The notes: a model not told the origin generated them from the sequence alone. A DNA stretch of 34,900 bases from an uncultured Verrucomicrobia subdivision 3 bacterium (GCA_903944085.1 CAJAQO010000052.1:1-34900); one strand, 5' to 3'; shown: positions 16,667 to 25,177, counted from the stretch's first letter. Numbers and translations: made by a program.

Positions 16667-17284
16667 ATGAAAACCGCACTTATCATCGCCGCCACCGGAA
16701 TTGCGGCCCTGCGCCTTTCCGCCGCGACGGTGGACTGGACCAAACTGCCGCCGGCGGCCACCACCACCGGCGTCACGTTCGACAAAGACATCCAACCAAT
16801 CTTCAAAACCGCGTGCGTGCGCTGCCACGGCGCGGAACGTCCGCGCGCCCAGCTCCGCCTCGACACGCTGGAAGGCGTTTTAAAAGGCACCAAGCAGGGT
16901 TCGATCCTCACCGCCGGCGACAGCGCCAACAGCCTGCTCGTTAAAGCCGTTTCGCAGCTTGATCCGGAAACCGCCATGCCGCCCAAACCGCGCGCCCGGC
17001 GCGGCCCCGGTGGCCCGATGGGCACCAACGCTCCCGCGATGCCGCCGCGTGACGGTGGCCCTGAAGGCGGCGGCCCGCCGCGCTTCGGCGGCGATGGCGA
17101 TCATGGTCCCGGTGGCCCGCCGCCCGGCGTGGGCGAAGGCGACCGTCCGCCCGGCGGCCCGCAAGGCACGAACGGACCCGGCAGCTTCCAACCGCGTCTG
17201 CGCCCGATGGGGCCGCCGCCCAAGCCGCTGACGGCCGAGCAGGTCGGCTTGATCCGCGCGTGGATTGACCAAGGCGCGAAATAA
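16667..17284 (+). CDS. PSCyt1-type cytochrome c domain protein with Gly/Pro-rich insert
   Basis: This 205-residue exported haem protein starts with a signal peptide (MKTALIIAATGIAALRLSAA). The haem-binding motif is CVRCH (Cys50, Cys53, His54) in the setting DIQPIFKTACVRCHG, typical of the Planctomycete/Verrucomicrobia PSCyt1 domain. A likely axial methionine is Met104 in AMPPK. Family members normally pass directly from MPPK to LTxEQ...RAWIDQGA. Here about 80 low-complexity Gly/Pro/Arg residues separate the two halves. ATG at 16667 is chosen because it precedes the signal peptide; an upstream frame from 16562 overlaps dnaE. A strong terminator follows. Role: periplasmic electron transfer or redox sensing, partner unknown. 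Confidence 0.8.
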   Translation: MKTALIIAATGIAALRLSAATVDWTKLPPAATTTGVTFDKDIQPIFKTACVRCHGAERPRAQLRLDTLEGVLKGTKQGSILTAGDSANSLLVKAVSQLDPETAMPPKPRARRGPGGPMGTNAPAMPPRDGGPEGGGPPRFGGDGDHGPGGPPPGVGEGDRPPGGPQGTNGPGSFQPRLRPMGPPPKPLTAEQVGLIRAWIDQGAK

Positions 17285-17302
17285 TTATTATTTCTGAAAA
17301 GC

Positions 17303-17345
17303 AAATCGCCGCGTTGGAAAAATCCAGCGCGGCGATTTTGTTTTG
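17303..17345 (+). terminator. Intrinsic terminator between cytochrome c gene and yebC
   Basis: A 16-bp stem with one G-T pair (17303-17318 with 17323-17338), an AAAA loop and a TTTTGTTTT tract follows the cytochrome stop by 18 bp. The reverse strand has the same stem followed by a weaker T-run, so it may also end the convergent yebC transcript. Confidence 0.85.
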
Positions 17346-17357
17346 CCGGAAATGGTT

Positions 17358-18089
17358 TTACTTCACAGCGGCCCAGACGCGATGCACGTCGTCGTGTTCG
17401 TCCAGCGTCTGCAAGAACTCCCCGACTTCGGCGTGCTGGGTCTCGGTGAGTTCGGGAAATTGTTTGGGCACATAACCGATTTCGCTCGTCACGACCGTCC
17501 AGCCGTTGGCGGAAAGCCATTTGGAAACCGCCGCCACCGCCGTGCGTTCGCAAATGAACTTTGCCCCGGCGGAGCCTTCGGGAATGTCATCGTTTTGTTC
17601 GTGCGTGAGAATTTCCACCTCGTTTGCGCCAGCTTCAATCGCCGCGGTTTCGCGGTCAATGTTTGCGTCGGGATGATGCGCCTCGACGAGGCCGACGTGG
17701 TCGAACAAAAATTTGTTGCTGCCGGTGGTGGCGAGCTGACCCTTTTTGAAAAGCACGCGGATTTCCGGCGCGGTGCGGTTCACGTTGTCGGTGTAAACCT
17801 CAACAATGACGGGCACGTTGTGCGGCGCGCGGCCTTCATACGCGACGTGCTCCATGACCATCTTTTCATCGCCGATGCCCGCGCCTTTGTTAATGGCGCG
17901 CTGGATGGCGTCCTTGGTCACGCTTTCTTTTTTGGCCTTTTCCACGGCGGTGAAAAGGCGCGCGTTCATCGCGGGATCCGCGCCGCCCATTTTGGCGGCG
18001 ACCGAAATTTCGCGAACCAGTTTTCCAGTCGTCCGGCCCTTTTTGAGGCCGGCGACCAATCGTTTGGCATGTAGCCATTGGCGTCCCAT
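17358..18089 (-). CDS. yebC: YebC/PmpR-family DNA-binding or translation-associated protein
   Basis: This 243-residue cytoplasmic protein belongs to the widespread YebC (TACO1) family. The N-terminal helical domain is clear: KMGGADPAMNARLFTAVEKA around residue 33 and SVTKDAIQRAINKG around residue 56. The later YEGRAPHNVPVIVEVYTDNV and NRTAPEIRVLFKKGQL segments match domains 2-3. The usual start MAGHSKWANIKHRK is replaced by MGRQWLHAKRLVAGLKKGR, so the N-terminal basic segment is diverged. Family members have been described as transcription regulators and, more recently, as factors that help ribosomes at proline-rich stretches. It is convergent with the cytochrome gene and apparently monocistronic. 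Confidence 0.9.
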   Translation of the reverse strand: MGRQWLHAKRLVAGLKKGRTTGKLVREISVAAKMGGADPAMNARLFTAVEKAKKESVTKDAIQRAINKGAGIGDEKMVMEHVAYEGRAPHNVPVIVEVYTDNVNRTAPEIRVLFKKGQLATTGSNKFLFDHVGLVEAHHPDANIDRETAAIEAGANEVEILTHEQNDDIPEGSAGAKFICERTAVAAVSKWLSANGWTVVTSEIGYVPKQFPELTETQHAEVGEFLQTLDEHDDVHRVWAAVK

Positions 18090-18173
18090 AGTTCTAAGAT
18101 TTAACCAAAAACGGCGGCGGGATTCAACCGAATCAATTATTTATCAATCTGTGGCCGAAGCGCCATCCAGGTT

Positions 18174-18256
18174 GTGGCACGGGCGTCTCGCCCGTGAGTG
18201 AGCGGCTGTTTGGCGCAGCCGTGACTTGAAACACACGGGCGAGACGCCCGTGCCAC
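18174..18256. repeat. GTGGCACGGGCG palindromic element, intergenic
   Basis: A perfect 23-bp inverted repeat (18174-18196 and 18234-18256) has a 37-nt loop. It lies between the yebC start and the RND pump stop. Position and symmetry would allow it to act as a stem downstream of the RND transcript. It is the only copy of this family in the window outside coding sequence. Confidence 0.88.
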
Positions 18257-18283
18257 TTGCGCCGCCGGAACGGCTCATCCATT

Positions 18284-21200
18284 TCATTTGTTGTTTTTAA
18301 ATTGTCCAAAGCGCAGCGCCAGCGTCGGCAGCACCAGCAGGTTCAGCGCGGTGGAAGTCACCAACCCGCCTAGAATAACAATCGCCATCGGTCCTTCAAT
18401 TTCGCGGCCCGCTTCGCCGCTGCCGAGCGCGAGCGGCAACAAGCCGAGCGCCGTGACGAGCGCGGTCATCAAAATCGGAATGAGTCGTTCCGTCGCGCCG
18501 CGCAACGCGGTTTCAATTCCCCACGGCAGTTTTTCTTCGTTCACCAGATGTTCGAAATGCGAGATCATCATAATGGAATTGCGCATCGTGATACCAAACA
18601 AAGTGACGAAGCCGACCAGCGTGCCGAGCGACAGCGAGCCTTGCCCTTCGCCGAAATATCCGACCAGAAAAATCGCCAGCACGCCGCCGACCAACGCGAA
18701 CGGCAGATTCGCCAGCACCAGCAGCAGATAGCTGGCTTTGCGGAAGACCACGGCGAGCAGCAAAATAATTCCCGCCGTCGCGGCGAGCGAGTGCAGGAGC
18801 AATTCCGTTTGCGCCTGCTTTTGTTCCTGCGCTGCGCCGCTGAATTCGGCATAGACGCCCGCCGGAAATTTCACCTGCGACTCGATTTGCTTTTGCGCAT
18901 CGGCGACAAACGACGCCACGTCGCGGCCTGCTGGATTGCAGGTGATGGTTTGCCGCCGCCGCGCGCCGTCGTGCAAAATCGCGTAGCGCCCGGTGGTGAG
19001 AAAAACGTCGGCCAGTTGTTTCAGCGGCATTCGCGCGCCTTGCGGATTGCTGATGAGCAAATTGCCGATGCTTTCCGGCTGCTGCCGCGCGGCTGGTTCC
19101 AAAATCACCGTCACGTCAAAAACTTTTTCGCCCTCGTAAGTTTGCGCGACAACGTCGCCTTGATACGCGGTGCGAACAGCTTCCAAAACTTCGAGCGGAC
19201 GAAAGCCAAACTGCGTCAGCCGGTCAGGCCGCAGCTTGATCATCACGCGCGGCGCGCCCGGTGGCGCGGAAACCTGCACGTCCGCCGCGCCGGGAACTTT
19301 ATTCAGCGCGGCGGCGACTTCATTGGCCTTTTCGTCGAGCACGTCGAGGTCGTCGCCAAAAATGTTCACCACGACTTGCGCGGTTTCACCGGAAATCGTC
19401 TCGCCGATGCGATCACCGAGAAACGTCAGCACTTCGCTTTCCACGCCGGGAAATTTTTTTAGTGTTTCCCGAATGGCATCCTGCACTTTTTCCTGGTCCT
19501 CGCCGGCAGTCGGTTTCAGCTCGATGTGCATTTCGCCGCGATGCGAGCCCCAAGTATCTTCGCCGCCTTCAGCACGACCGATTTGTTCCTCGAGGCTTTG
19601 AATCTGCGGAATTTTCAGCAACTCCGCCGAAATCTGTGTGCCGAGCCGTTTCATTTCCGGCAGCGAAGTTCCCGGCGCCATCGTGATGCCGACCACAAAA
19701 TGGCCTTCGCGAAAATCCGGCAGAAATTCGCCGCCAAAAAACGGCAGCGTGGCCAGAGCGGCGCTGAAGGCCAGCAACGCGATCACCACAATTGTCTTGG
19801 GTCGGTTGCTGATTTTTTCGAGCGCGCGGCGGTGAACGGATTTTAATTTCCGCAGATAAACCGGTTCCTCGTGCGGCTTGGAACGCGACAGTAGCGCGTA
19901 GCACAGCGCCGGCGTGACCGTGAGCGCGACAAGCAACGACGCGAGATTGGCGAGGATGAAAGCCACGCCGAGCGGCGCAAAAAACTTGCCCTGCAAACCG
20001 CTCATGGTCAGCACCGGCACGAAGACCATCGCGACGACGAACGTGGCATAGACCACCGAGTTCCGCACCTCGAGCGTGGCGTCGAGCACGACGTTGAACA
20101 ATGCGCGCGGCGGCGTGAGCGTCAGATTTTCGCGCAGCCGGCGCAGAATATTTTCCACGGTGATGATCGCGTCGTCCACAACTACGCCCAGCACCGCCGC
20201 AAGTCCGCCGAGCGTCATCGTGTTCAGCGTCACGCCAAAATGATCCAGCACCACGACCGCCGCGAGCAGCGACAGCGGAATGGCCGTAAATGAAATCAGC
20301 GCCGTCCGCAAATCCAGCAAAAACAAAATCAGCACCACCGCCACCAGCACCGCGCCGAGCAGCAGCGACGTTTTCATGTTGCGCAGCGCGATTTCGATGA
20401 ACGTCGCCGGCCGGTGCAGCGCGGGCGTGTATTCGATTCCTTCCGCCGCAAACGCCGGTTTCAAATTCTCCAGCGCCGCCTCGACCGTGCGCGTGACTTC
20501 CAGTGTGTTCGCGCCGTATTGACTGGCCGTCGTGATTAGCACGCCCGGTTTGCCGTTGATGATGGCGTCGCCAAATTTCGGTTCCGCGCCTTCGATGACA
20601 TTCGCCACGTCCTTCAAGCGGATGCTGCGACCGTCGCGCTGCGTCACGACAATTTCGCCGAGTTGTTCCGCCGTGAGCGATTGGCCTTCGGTCTGGAGCA
20701 CGAGCCGTTGCGCCGGCGTTTCGACAAAGCCCGCGCCGCGCACGCCGGTCGCCTCGGCGGCCGCGCTCGAAACATCCTGGACGGAAATTCCGAACGCGAG
20801 CAGACGGTCGGGCCGGATTTGAATCTGCATTTGCCGCACTTCGCCGCCGAAAACTTTCGTCGCCGCCACACCGGGAACGGAAAGCAATCGCGGGCGCACC
20901 GTCCAGTCGGCGAAAGTCCGCAGCTCCATCGGCGAAATTTTTTCCGAGGTCAGCCCAAATTTCAGCAAATCCATTGTGGACGAAGTCAGCGGCTCCATTT
21001 TTGGCGATTGCACGCCGGCGGGCAGATCGCCGCCGAGTTGCGCCAGCCGCTCGGTGAGCATTTGCCGCGCGATGTGGATGTCCGTGCCCTCCTTGAAAAC
21101 AGCCGTGACGACGGACAAACCCTGGATGGATTCCGAGCGAATCGAATCGAGATCGCCCGCGCCATTCAAAGCGCTTTCGACCGGCCGCGTGACGAGCGCC

Positions 21201-21385
21201 TCGACCTGTTCCGGCGCGAGGCCCGGCGCTTCGGTTTGCACGGTGGCCTGCGGCTGGACGAATTCGGGAAACACGTCGAGCTTCGCGTGCGTCGTGACGA
21301 ACAGCCCGTAGCAAATGAAGCCGACCGCCAGCGTGATGACCACGCCGCGCGAGCCCAAAGAAATTTCTACAAGTCGGCGCAACAT
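18284..21385 (-). CDS. RND efflux pump inner-membrane subunit, CzcA/CusA-like
   Basis: This 1033-residue proton-driven pump subunit has the RND topology: a single N-terminal helix, a large periplasmic loop, six helices, a second loop and six more helices. Family motifs include DVFPEFVQPQATVQTEAPGL near residue 37, TMTLGGLAAVLGVVVDDAII near residue 390 with the paired aspartates of transmembrane helix 4, and the repeated second-half motif LVGFVTLFGITMRNSIMMI near residue 930. Length matches the heavy-metal efflux group. It is the last gene of the operon (beta-propeller, TolC-like, fusion protein, pump), with 4 bp between it and the fusion protein. Metal specificity cannot be read; Cu/Ag or Co/Zn/Cd are the likely classes, and a drug substrate is less likely. 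Confidence 0.9.
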   Translation of the reverse strand: MLRRLVEISLGSRGVVITLAVGFICYGLFVTTHAKLDVFPEFVQPQATVQTEAPGLAPEQVEALVTRPVESALNGAGDLDSIRSESIQGLSVVTAVFKEGTDIHIARQMLTERLAQLGGDLPAGVQSPKMEPLTSSTMDLLKFGLTSEKISPMELRTFADWTVRPRLLSVPGVAATKVFGGEVRQMQIQIRPDRLLAFGISVQDVSSAAAEATGVRGAGFVETPAQRLVLQTEGQSLTAEQLGEIVVTQRDGRSIRLKDVANVIEGAEPKFGDAIINGKPGVLITTASQYGANTLEVTRTVEAALENLKPAFAAEGIEYTPALHRPATFIEIALRNMKTSLLLGAVLVAVVLILFLLDLRTALISFTAIPLSLLAAVVVLDHFGVTLNTMTLGGLAAVLGVVVDDAIITVENILRRLRENLTLTPPRALFNVVLDATLEVRNSVVYATFVVAMVFVPVLTMSGLQGKFFAPLGVAFILANLASLLVALTVTPALCYALLSRSKPHEEPVYLRKLKSVHRRALEKISNRPKTIVVIALLAFSAALATLPFFGGEFLPDFREGHFVVGITMAPGTSLPEMKRLGTQISAELLKIPQIQSLEEQIGRAEGGEDTWGSHRGEMHIELKPTAGEDQEKVQDAIRETLKKFPGVESEVLTFLGDRIGETISGETAQVVVNIFGDDLDVLDEKANEVAAALNKVPGAADVQVSAPPGAPRVMIKLRPDRLTQFGFRPLEVLEAVRTAYQGDVVAQTYEGEKVFDVTVILEPAARQQPESIGNLLISNPQGARMPLKQLADVFLTTGRYAILHDGARRRQTITCNPAGRDVASFVADAQKQIESQVKFPAGVYAEFSGAAQEQKQAQTELLLHSLAATAGIILLLAVVFRKASYLLLVLANLPFALVGGVLAIFLVGYFGEGQGSLSLGTLVGFVTLFGITMRNSIMMISHFEHLVNEEKLPWGIETALRGATERLIPILMTALVTALGLLPLALGSGEAGREIEGPMAIVILGGLVTSTALNLLVLPTLALRFGQFKNNK

Positions 21386-21389
21386 TTTT

Positions 21390-22586
21390 TTAATCGCGTG
21401 TGCCCGTGTTAAATCCGCCGCCGCTCAATTCGGCGGACAAAACCGTCTGCGCTCCGGTGACGATGACGTGATTCGTCGCCAACAGATTTTCCGAGACGAA
21501 CCAGCCGTTGTCCGTCAGCCGGTCGAGCGGGATTTCCGTGCGCAAAAATTGATTTGTCTCCGTCTGCACATAAACCCAGCCCTTGCCTTCGTGCCGCAAA
21601 ACGGCGCTCGCCGGCACCACCACGCCGCCGACCGGCTCGCCTGGCATTTTGATGAACGCCGTCACCGCTTCGCCCGGCGTGAGCCGGTTGGTCTGCGACA
21701 GGTCGGCGGAAAATAAAATTCCCTGCTGCTGCGTTTGCGGGTCCATCGCCGGCAGCAAATCAAAACAAGTCGCCGTGACCGGCGCGGCGTTTTCCGCCAG
21801 CGAAACGATGCGCGCCGTCTGCGCGTTATTTTCCAGCCGTTCGCCCGGCGGCAGGTCAATGCGGATCAAAATTGTGTTCTCGCGCAGGCTTTCCAAAAAT
21901 TTGTCCGGTTGCCGTTGCGTGCCGGCAGGAACCTCGACCGGTCCCAGACTTTCCGCGATTTTCCGGCCCCAGCCGGTTTGAACTTTGAGCAGCACGGCCA
22001 GCGCGGCGGCGCGATTTTGTGAAAAAGCCGTTTGCGCATCTTGGAATGCGCGCTCCGAAATGTTGTTGTCCTTTTTCAACTGCTTCGCGCGTTCCAGTTC
22101 CTGCTGCGAGCTGTCCAAGGCGATTTCGGCGCGTCCCAATTCCATCATTGAATCCAGCAGCGGCGCGGGATCGAGCACGCGGCCATAAACTTTCATTTCC
22201 GGCTGCCACTGCGCCGGCGCGGGCGTCTCAATTTTTAAGCCGATGCGTTCCTGCGTCGCCGCGTCAATCGTCACGCCGGCTTTGGCTGGTGCCTCGGCCT
22301 TTTCCGGCGCGTCAGCCGTTTTGTCGCCGGCGGGCTTGGAACAACTGGCCAGCAGCGCGATTGAAAACAACATCGCTAGCGCAAGTGCAAAACTGCAAAC
22401 CCTCACCCTGACCCTCTCCCGTCCGACGGGAGAGGGAACAGCCAGCGATTGGTTTTCGTTTTGCGAATGAGCATCCGGCAAATCCAGTCGCGGCATTTTG
22501 TTGGAGGCGGCGAACGTTTCACCCTCTCCCATCGGATGGGAGAAGGCCAGGGCGAGGGCAATTCCAAAATCCAATTTATTTTTCAT
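21390..22586 (-). CDS. RND membrane-fusion (periplasmic adaptor) lipoprotein with split signal peptide
   Basis: This CusB/CzcB-type adaptor joins the RND pump to the TolC-like channel. Seen: an alpha-hairpin region around residues 140-185 (LGRAEIALDSSQQELERAKQ), beta-barrel segments, and the membrane-proximal GEAVTAFIKMPGEPVGGVVV region near residue 300. The ATG at 22586 overlaps the TolC-like stop (ATGA), which argues for coupled initiation there. The first residues, MKNKLDFGI, look like the start of a signal peptide, but the hydrophobic core and lipobox (LLASC, Cys82) come about 60 residues later. The gap is filled by a 160-bp palindromic repeat. Internal GTG at 22406 (codon 61) would restore a normal 22-residue lipoprotein signal, so the working start is uncertain. 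Confidence 0.85.
   Translation of the reverse strand: MKNKLDFGIALALAFSHPMGEGETFAASNKMPRLDLPDAHSQNENQSLAVPSPVGRERVRVRVCSFALALAMLFSIALLASCSKPAGDKTADAPEKAEAPAKAGVTIDAATQERIGLKIETPAPAQWQPEMKVYGRVLDPAPLLDSMMELGRAEIALDSSQQELERAKQLKKDNNISERAFQDAQTAFSQNRAAALAVLLKVQTGWGRKIAESLGPVEVPAGTQRQPDKFLESLRENTILIRIDLPPGERLENNAQTARIVSLAENAAPVTATCFDLLPAMDPQTQQQGILFSADLSQTNRLTPGEAVTAFIKMPGEPVGGVVVPASAVLRHEGKGWVYVQTETNQFLRTEIPLDRLTDNGWFVSENLLATNHVIVTGAQTVLSAELSGGGFNTGTRD
22400..22559. repeat. 160-bp inverted repeat element inside the fusion-protein signal sequence
   Basis: Two related arms face each other: CCCTCACCCTGACCCTCTCC plus hairpin at 22400-22436, and its diverged complement at about 22521-22559. Each arm contains its own small hairpin: CCCTCTCCCGT/ACGGGAGAGGG with a 3-nt loop (22412-22436), and CTCTCCCAT/ATGGGAGA with a 3-nt loop (22525-22544). 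The element is read through in frame by the adaptor gene and contributes the repeat-derived residues PMGEGE and SPVGRERVRVRV. Confidence 0.8.
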
Positions 22587-23995
22587 GGCTGTTTTGCTTT
22601 CGGATTGTCAGAAGAAATTTTTTGGATGGCGGTGGCCAGCGAATCCGCCGGGCTTTGCAGCGCGTCTTCCAGCGCGCCAATGGCGGATTGCAACTGTGCC
22701 TCACCGTCAAGCTGGGCGAGCCGGACCGTGTTCAATTCAATTTCCGCGCTCGACAAATCCAGCCGTTCGGCGGCACCGGCTTGGACCTGGGCGGCGACAG
22801 ATCTTTGCTGCGCTTCGGCGGTGGCGAGCACCGAGGCTCCGGTCTGTAATTGTTGGCGAGCCGCTGCCAGTCCGGCGACCGCGCGGTCAATCGCGCCGCT
22901 GACCTGCGCCTGCAACGCGACAAATTTTGCGGCGGCCAGTTTGCGCCGCGCCTCGGCTTCGGCAATCGGGCCTTGGTTTTGGTCGAGGATTGGCAATTCG
23001 AGCGTGACGCCGAGACTCCACTGGCTATCGCCGGCGTTGCCGTTGTTCCAAGCGTATGCCGGTCCGAGATGCAGATCGGGATATTGTTTGGCGACCTGCA
23101 AGCGCAAATCAGCTTCCGCCGTCGCGTAATCCGCCAGCGCGCCGAGAATGTCCGCGCGTCCGCGCAATGCGACGCTACGCGCTTCAGCCGTGGTCAAAGC
23201 GGCCGGCACTTTTGTGGAAAAATCAGCTTCCAATTTCACGTCGTCCAGCGCGGCGAGGCTGATGCCGAGTGCCTGCGCCAGCCGCGAACGCGCTTCGGCG
23301 CGCTTGGCCTGCGCGGAAGACAAATCAAGCTGCGACTTGTTCAGCACGATTTGCGCAGTGGTGAGTTCCGGCCGCGCGATGGCGCCGGCGTCGAGGCGCT
23401 GTTGCAACTGTTTCACAATTTCCGTTTGCGCGGCGAACTGCCTTTGCAGCAGCGCGGCGCGACGTCCGCTCATTTGAAAATCGCGCAAGGCGTCGCGGAC
23501 ATCGCTGCGAATTTTCCACGCGGCGGAAATAAAACTCCAGCGCGCGGACTCCGCCACTTTTTCCGCCTCGGCGATGCGCTTGCCACGCTTGCCGGCGGTT
23601 TCAATCGGAATGTCCAGCGTCACCGGAATGAGCCACGGACTGTAATTGCCGGGAATTTGTGTGTCGTAGCCGGGCGAAAAAGAGACAGACGGATTGGGCC
23701 GCGCGCCCGCCGTCAGCGCGCCCGCTTCGGCCACGCGCCATTGCGCGCGGGCGACTTCGAGATCGGGATGAAAATAAAACGCCGCGAGCGTGAGCGAATG
23801 AAGATCCCATTTTTCCAGCGGCCAGTGCGGGGGCGGATTGCCGAATTGCCGCGTGAGAAATTCACCGAGGCCCGCGTTGTCCAGTCGGCGCAGGTCGAAC
23901 TGCAAGGCGGTTTTCTCCGGCGACAACGGCTGCGGCTGAAAATGCGCGCAGCCGGTGACGGCGATGACGCCGCAAACCAGCGGCCAGATTTTCAT
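22583..23995 (-). CDS. TolC/CusC-like outer-membrane efflux lipoprotein
   Basis: This outer-membrane channel protein of the OEP/TolC family is about 470 residues long. ATG at 23995 gives a lipoprotein signal, MKIWPLVCGVIAVTGC, with the lipid-modified Cys at residue 16; a GTG at 24007 would add four residues. Two long coiled-coil repeats are visible, for example AAQTEIVKQLQQRLDAGAI and AAARQQLQTGASVLATAEAQ, each ending in the RP/AE..TAQ type turn typical of OEP repeats. It follows the beta-propeller gene by about 20 bp and overlaps the fusion protein by 4 bp. Together the three form a complete tripartite efflux system. Confidence 0.88.
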   Translation of the reverse strand: MKIWPLVCGVIAVTGCAHFQPQPLSPEKTALQFDLRRLDNAGLGEFLTRQFGNPPPHWPLEKWDLHSLTLAAFYFHPDLEVARAQWRVAEAGALTAGARPNPSVSFSPGYDTQIPGNYSPWLIPVTLDIPIETAGKRGKRIAEAEKVAESARWSFISAAWKIRSDVRDALRDFQMSGRRAALLQRQFAAQTEIVKQLQQRLDAGAIARPELTTAQIVLNKSQLDLSSAQAKRAEARSRLAQALGISLAALDDVKLEADFSTKVPAALTTAEARSVALRGRADILGALADYATAEADLRLQVAKQYPDLHLGPAYAWNNGNAGDSQWSLGVTLELPILDQNQGPIAEAEARRKLAAAKFVALQAQVSGAIDRAVAGLAAARQQLQTGASVLATAEAQQRSVAAQVQAGAAERLDLSSAEIELNTVRLAQLDGEAQLQSAIGALEDALQSPADSLATAIQKISSDNPKAKQP

Positions 23996-24016
23996 GCGGA
24001 CAGACACGCGACCAAC

Positions 24017-25027
24017 TTACTTGGCCAGGCCATAGACCAGAATTTTGAAACTGCCCGCCTGCATCTTGCCGCGCCGCTGGCCTTCCGCCGGGGCGTCAAA
24101 CTTGGCCGAAGCCAAATAGATTTTATGTGTCGCCGGATCAATCGTCATCGTGCGCGCGCCTTTTTCGGTTTTCAAAGTCTGCACGACGGTCAGTTTGTCG
24201 CCGTCTTCCTTGGCAATGGTTGTGGTGCCGTCGCCGCAGGAGGCAAACGCGAGCTGCGTGCCCGGATCAAAGGCGTTGGCGTCCACGCCGTCGCCGATGG
24301 GCACGCTGGCGAGAATTTTCCCGCTGGTGCTGTCCATCATCGCCATCGTCTTACTGCCGCCGCAGCCGATGAACAGGCGATGATTCGCCGCGTCAAACGC
24401 CAGGCCGGAACCTTCTTCATTTGGCGCAATCGGCCAGCGGTTTTTGACCGTGTGCGTTTTGGTGTCAATCACCACGACTTCGCTTTTGTCTTCGAGATTG
24501 TCGAACACCAGGCCGGCTTTGGGATCGGCCTGCGGAAATTCCGGCTTGCCGCCGAGCGCGATCGTGGCAACCACCTTGCCGGACTTGGCGTCAATCACCG
24601 TGGCGGAACTGCCGCGGCCGTTGAACGTGTAAAATTCCTGCTGGCCCGGTTCGTAAAGCATCCCGTCGGGATTTGCACCGGTGTCCACCTTGGAAATCGT
24701 TTCCAGCGTTTTCAAATCCACGATGGCGGCCTTGTTTTCGCGGCCGCAAGTGACCAGGCCGCGGCCGAGTTCCGGCGCAGGCGCGAGGCCGTGGACGCCG
24801 GGTGTGTTGGTGATCTCGCCACACACCGCGTCTTTCGCCAGATCAATGACCACGACTTTCGCGGCGTGCGAAACGTAAAGCCGCTGCGCCGCCGAATCCA
24901 CGGAGAGATAATCCCAGCCGCCGTCGCCGCCGACAGGAATTTCCTTGAGGAGTTGATACGATTCGTCCGCGCGCACGAGCGCCGCGCCGAAAGTGATGAG
25001 GCTGGCCGCCAGCAGAATTGTTTTCAT
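24017..25027 (-). CDS. Secreted YVTN/YncE-like beta-propeller protein
   Basis: This exported seven-bladed beta-propeller has a signal peptide, MKTILLAASLITFGAALVRA. Repeated blade motifs of the YncE type follow, each with a V-V-DxK-(S/T) turn, for example VVVIDLAKDAV, ATVIDAKSGKVVATI, EVVVIDTKTHTV and MAMMDSTSGKILASV. ATG at 25027 is chosen; the in-frame TTG at 25042 adds only five residues. It is the first gene of the leftward efflux operon and shares the 150-bp divergent regulatory region with the PepSY gene. Family members are periplasmic scaffolds or ligand-binding proteins without a conserved reaction. A role in metal binding or delivery to the pump is plausible from context only. Confidence 0.8.
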   Translation of the reverse strand: MKTILLAASLITFGAALVRADESYQLLKEIPVGGDGGWDYLSVDSAAQRLYVSHAAKVVVIDLAKDAVCGEITNTPGVHGLAPAPELGRGLVTCGRENKAAIVDLKTLETISKVDTGANPDGMLYEPGQQEFYTFNGRGSSATVIDAKSGKVVATIALGGKPEFPQADPKAGLVFDNLEDKSEVVVIDTKTHTVKNRWPIAPNEEGSGLAFDAANHRLFIGCGGSKTMAMMDSTSGKILASVPIGDGVDANAFDPGTQLAFASCGDGTTTIAKEDGDKLTVVQTLKTEKGARTMTIDPATHKIYLASAKFDAPAEGQRRGKMQAGSFKILVYGLAK

Positions 25028-25087
25028 GGTTGGTTTATCCAATGGCGGCGGCTGGATTGCCAGAAAAATCGGGCAAATGACAAAAAA

Positions 25088-25115
25088 TTCATTTGGGATT
25101 CAGGCGCGGTTCAGG
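25088..25115. promoter_or_regulatory. Three phased TTCA half-sites: candidate OmpR-type operator
   Basis: TTCATT at 25088, TTCAGG at 25099 and TTCAGG at 25110 are direct repeats at exact 11-bp spacing, about one helical turn. This is the arrangement bound by tandem OmpR/PhoB-family regulators. They lie in the region shared by the leftward efflux operon and the rightward PepSY-regulator-kinase genes, whose response regulator is the natural candidate to bind them. Binding is inferred. Confidence 0.55.
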
Positions 25116-25177
25116 TTGATTTGATTCAATGTCGGGGCTGGCACAACGCCGGCCTCGAAATCAAACATTGGAATAAC

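Noticed and set aside
22850-25177. Very long plus-strand frame reaching the PepSY stop (887 codons)
   Set aside because: All but the last 111 codons are antisense to the TolC-like and beta-propeller genes and are Arg/Gly-rich with no recognisable domain. The real start is the ATG at 25178 before a lipoprotein signal.
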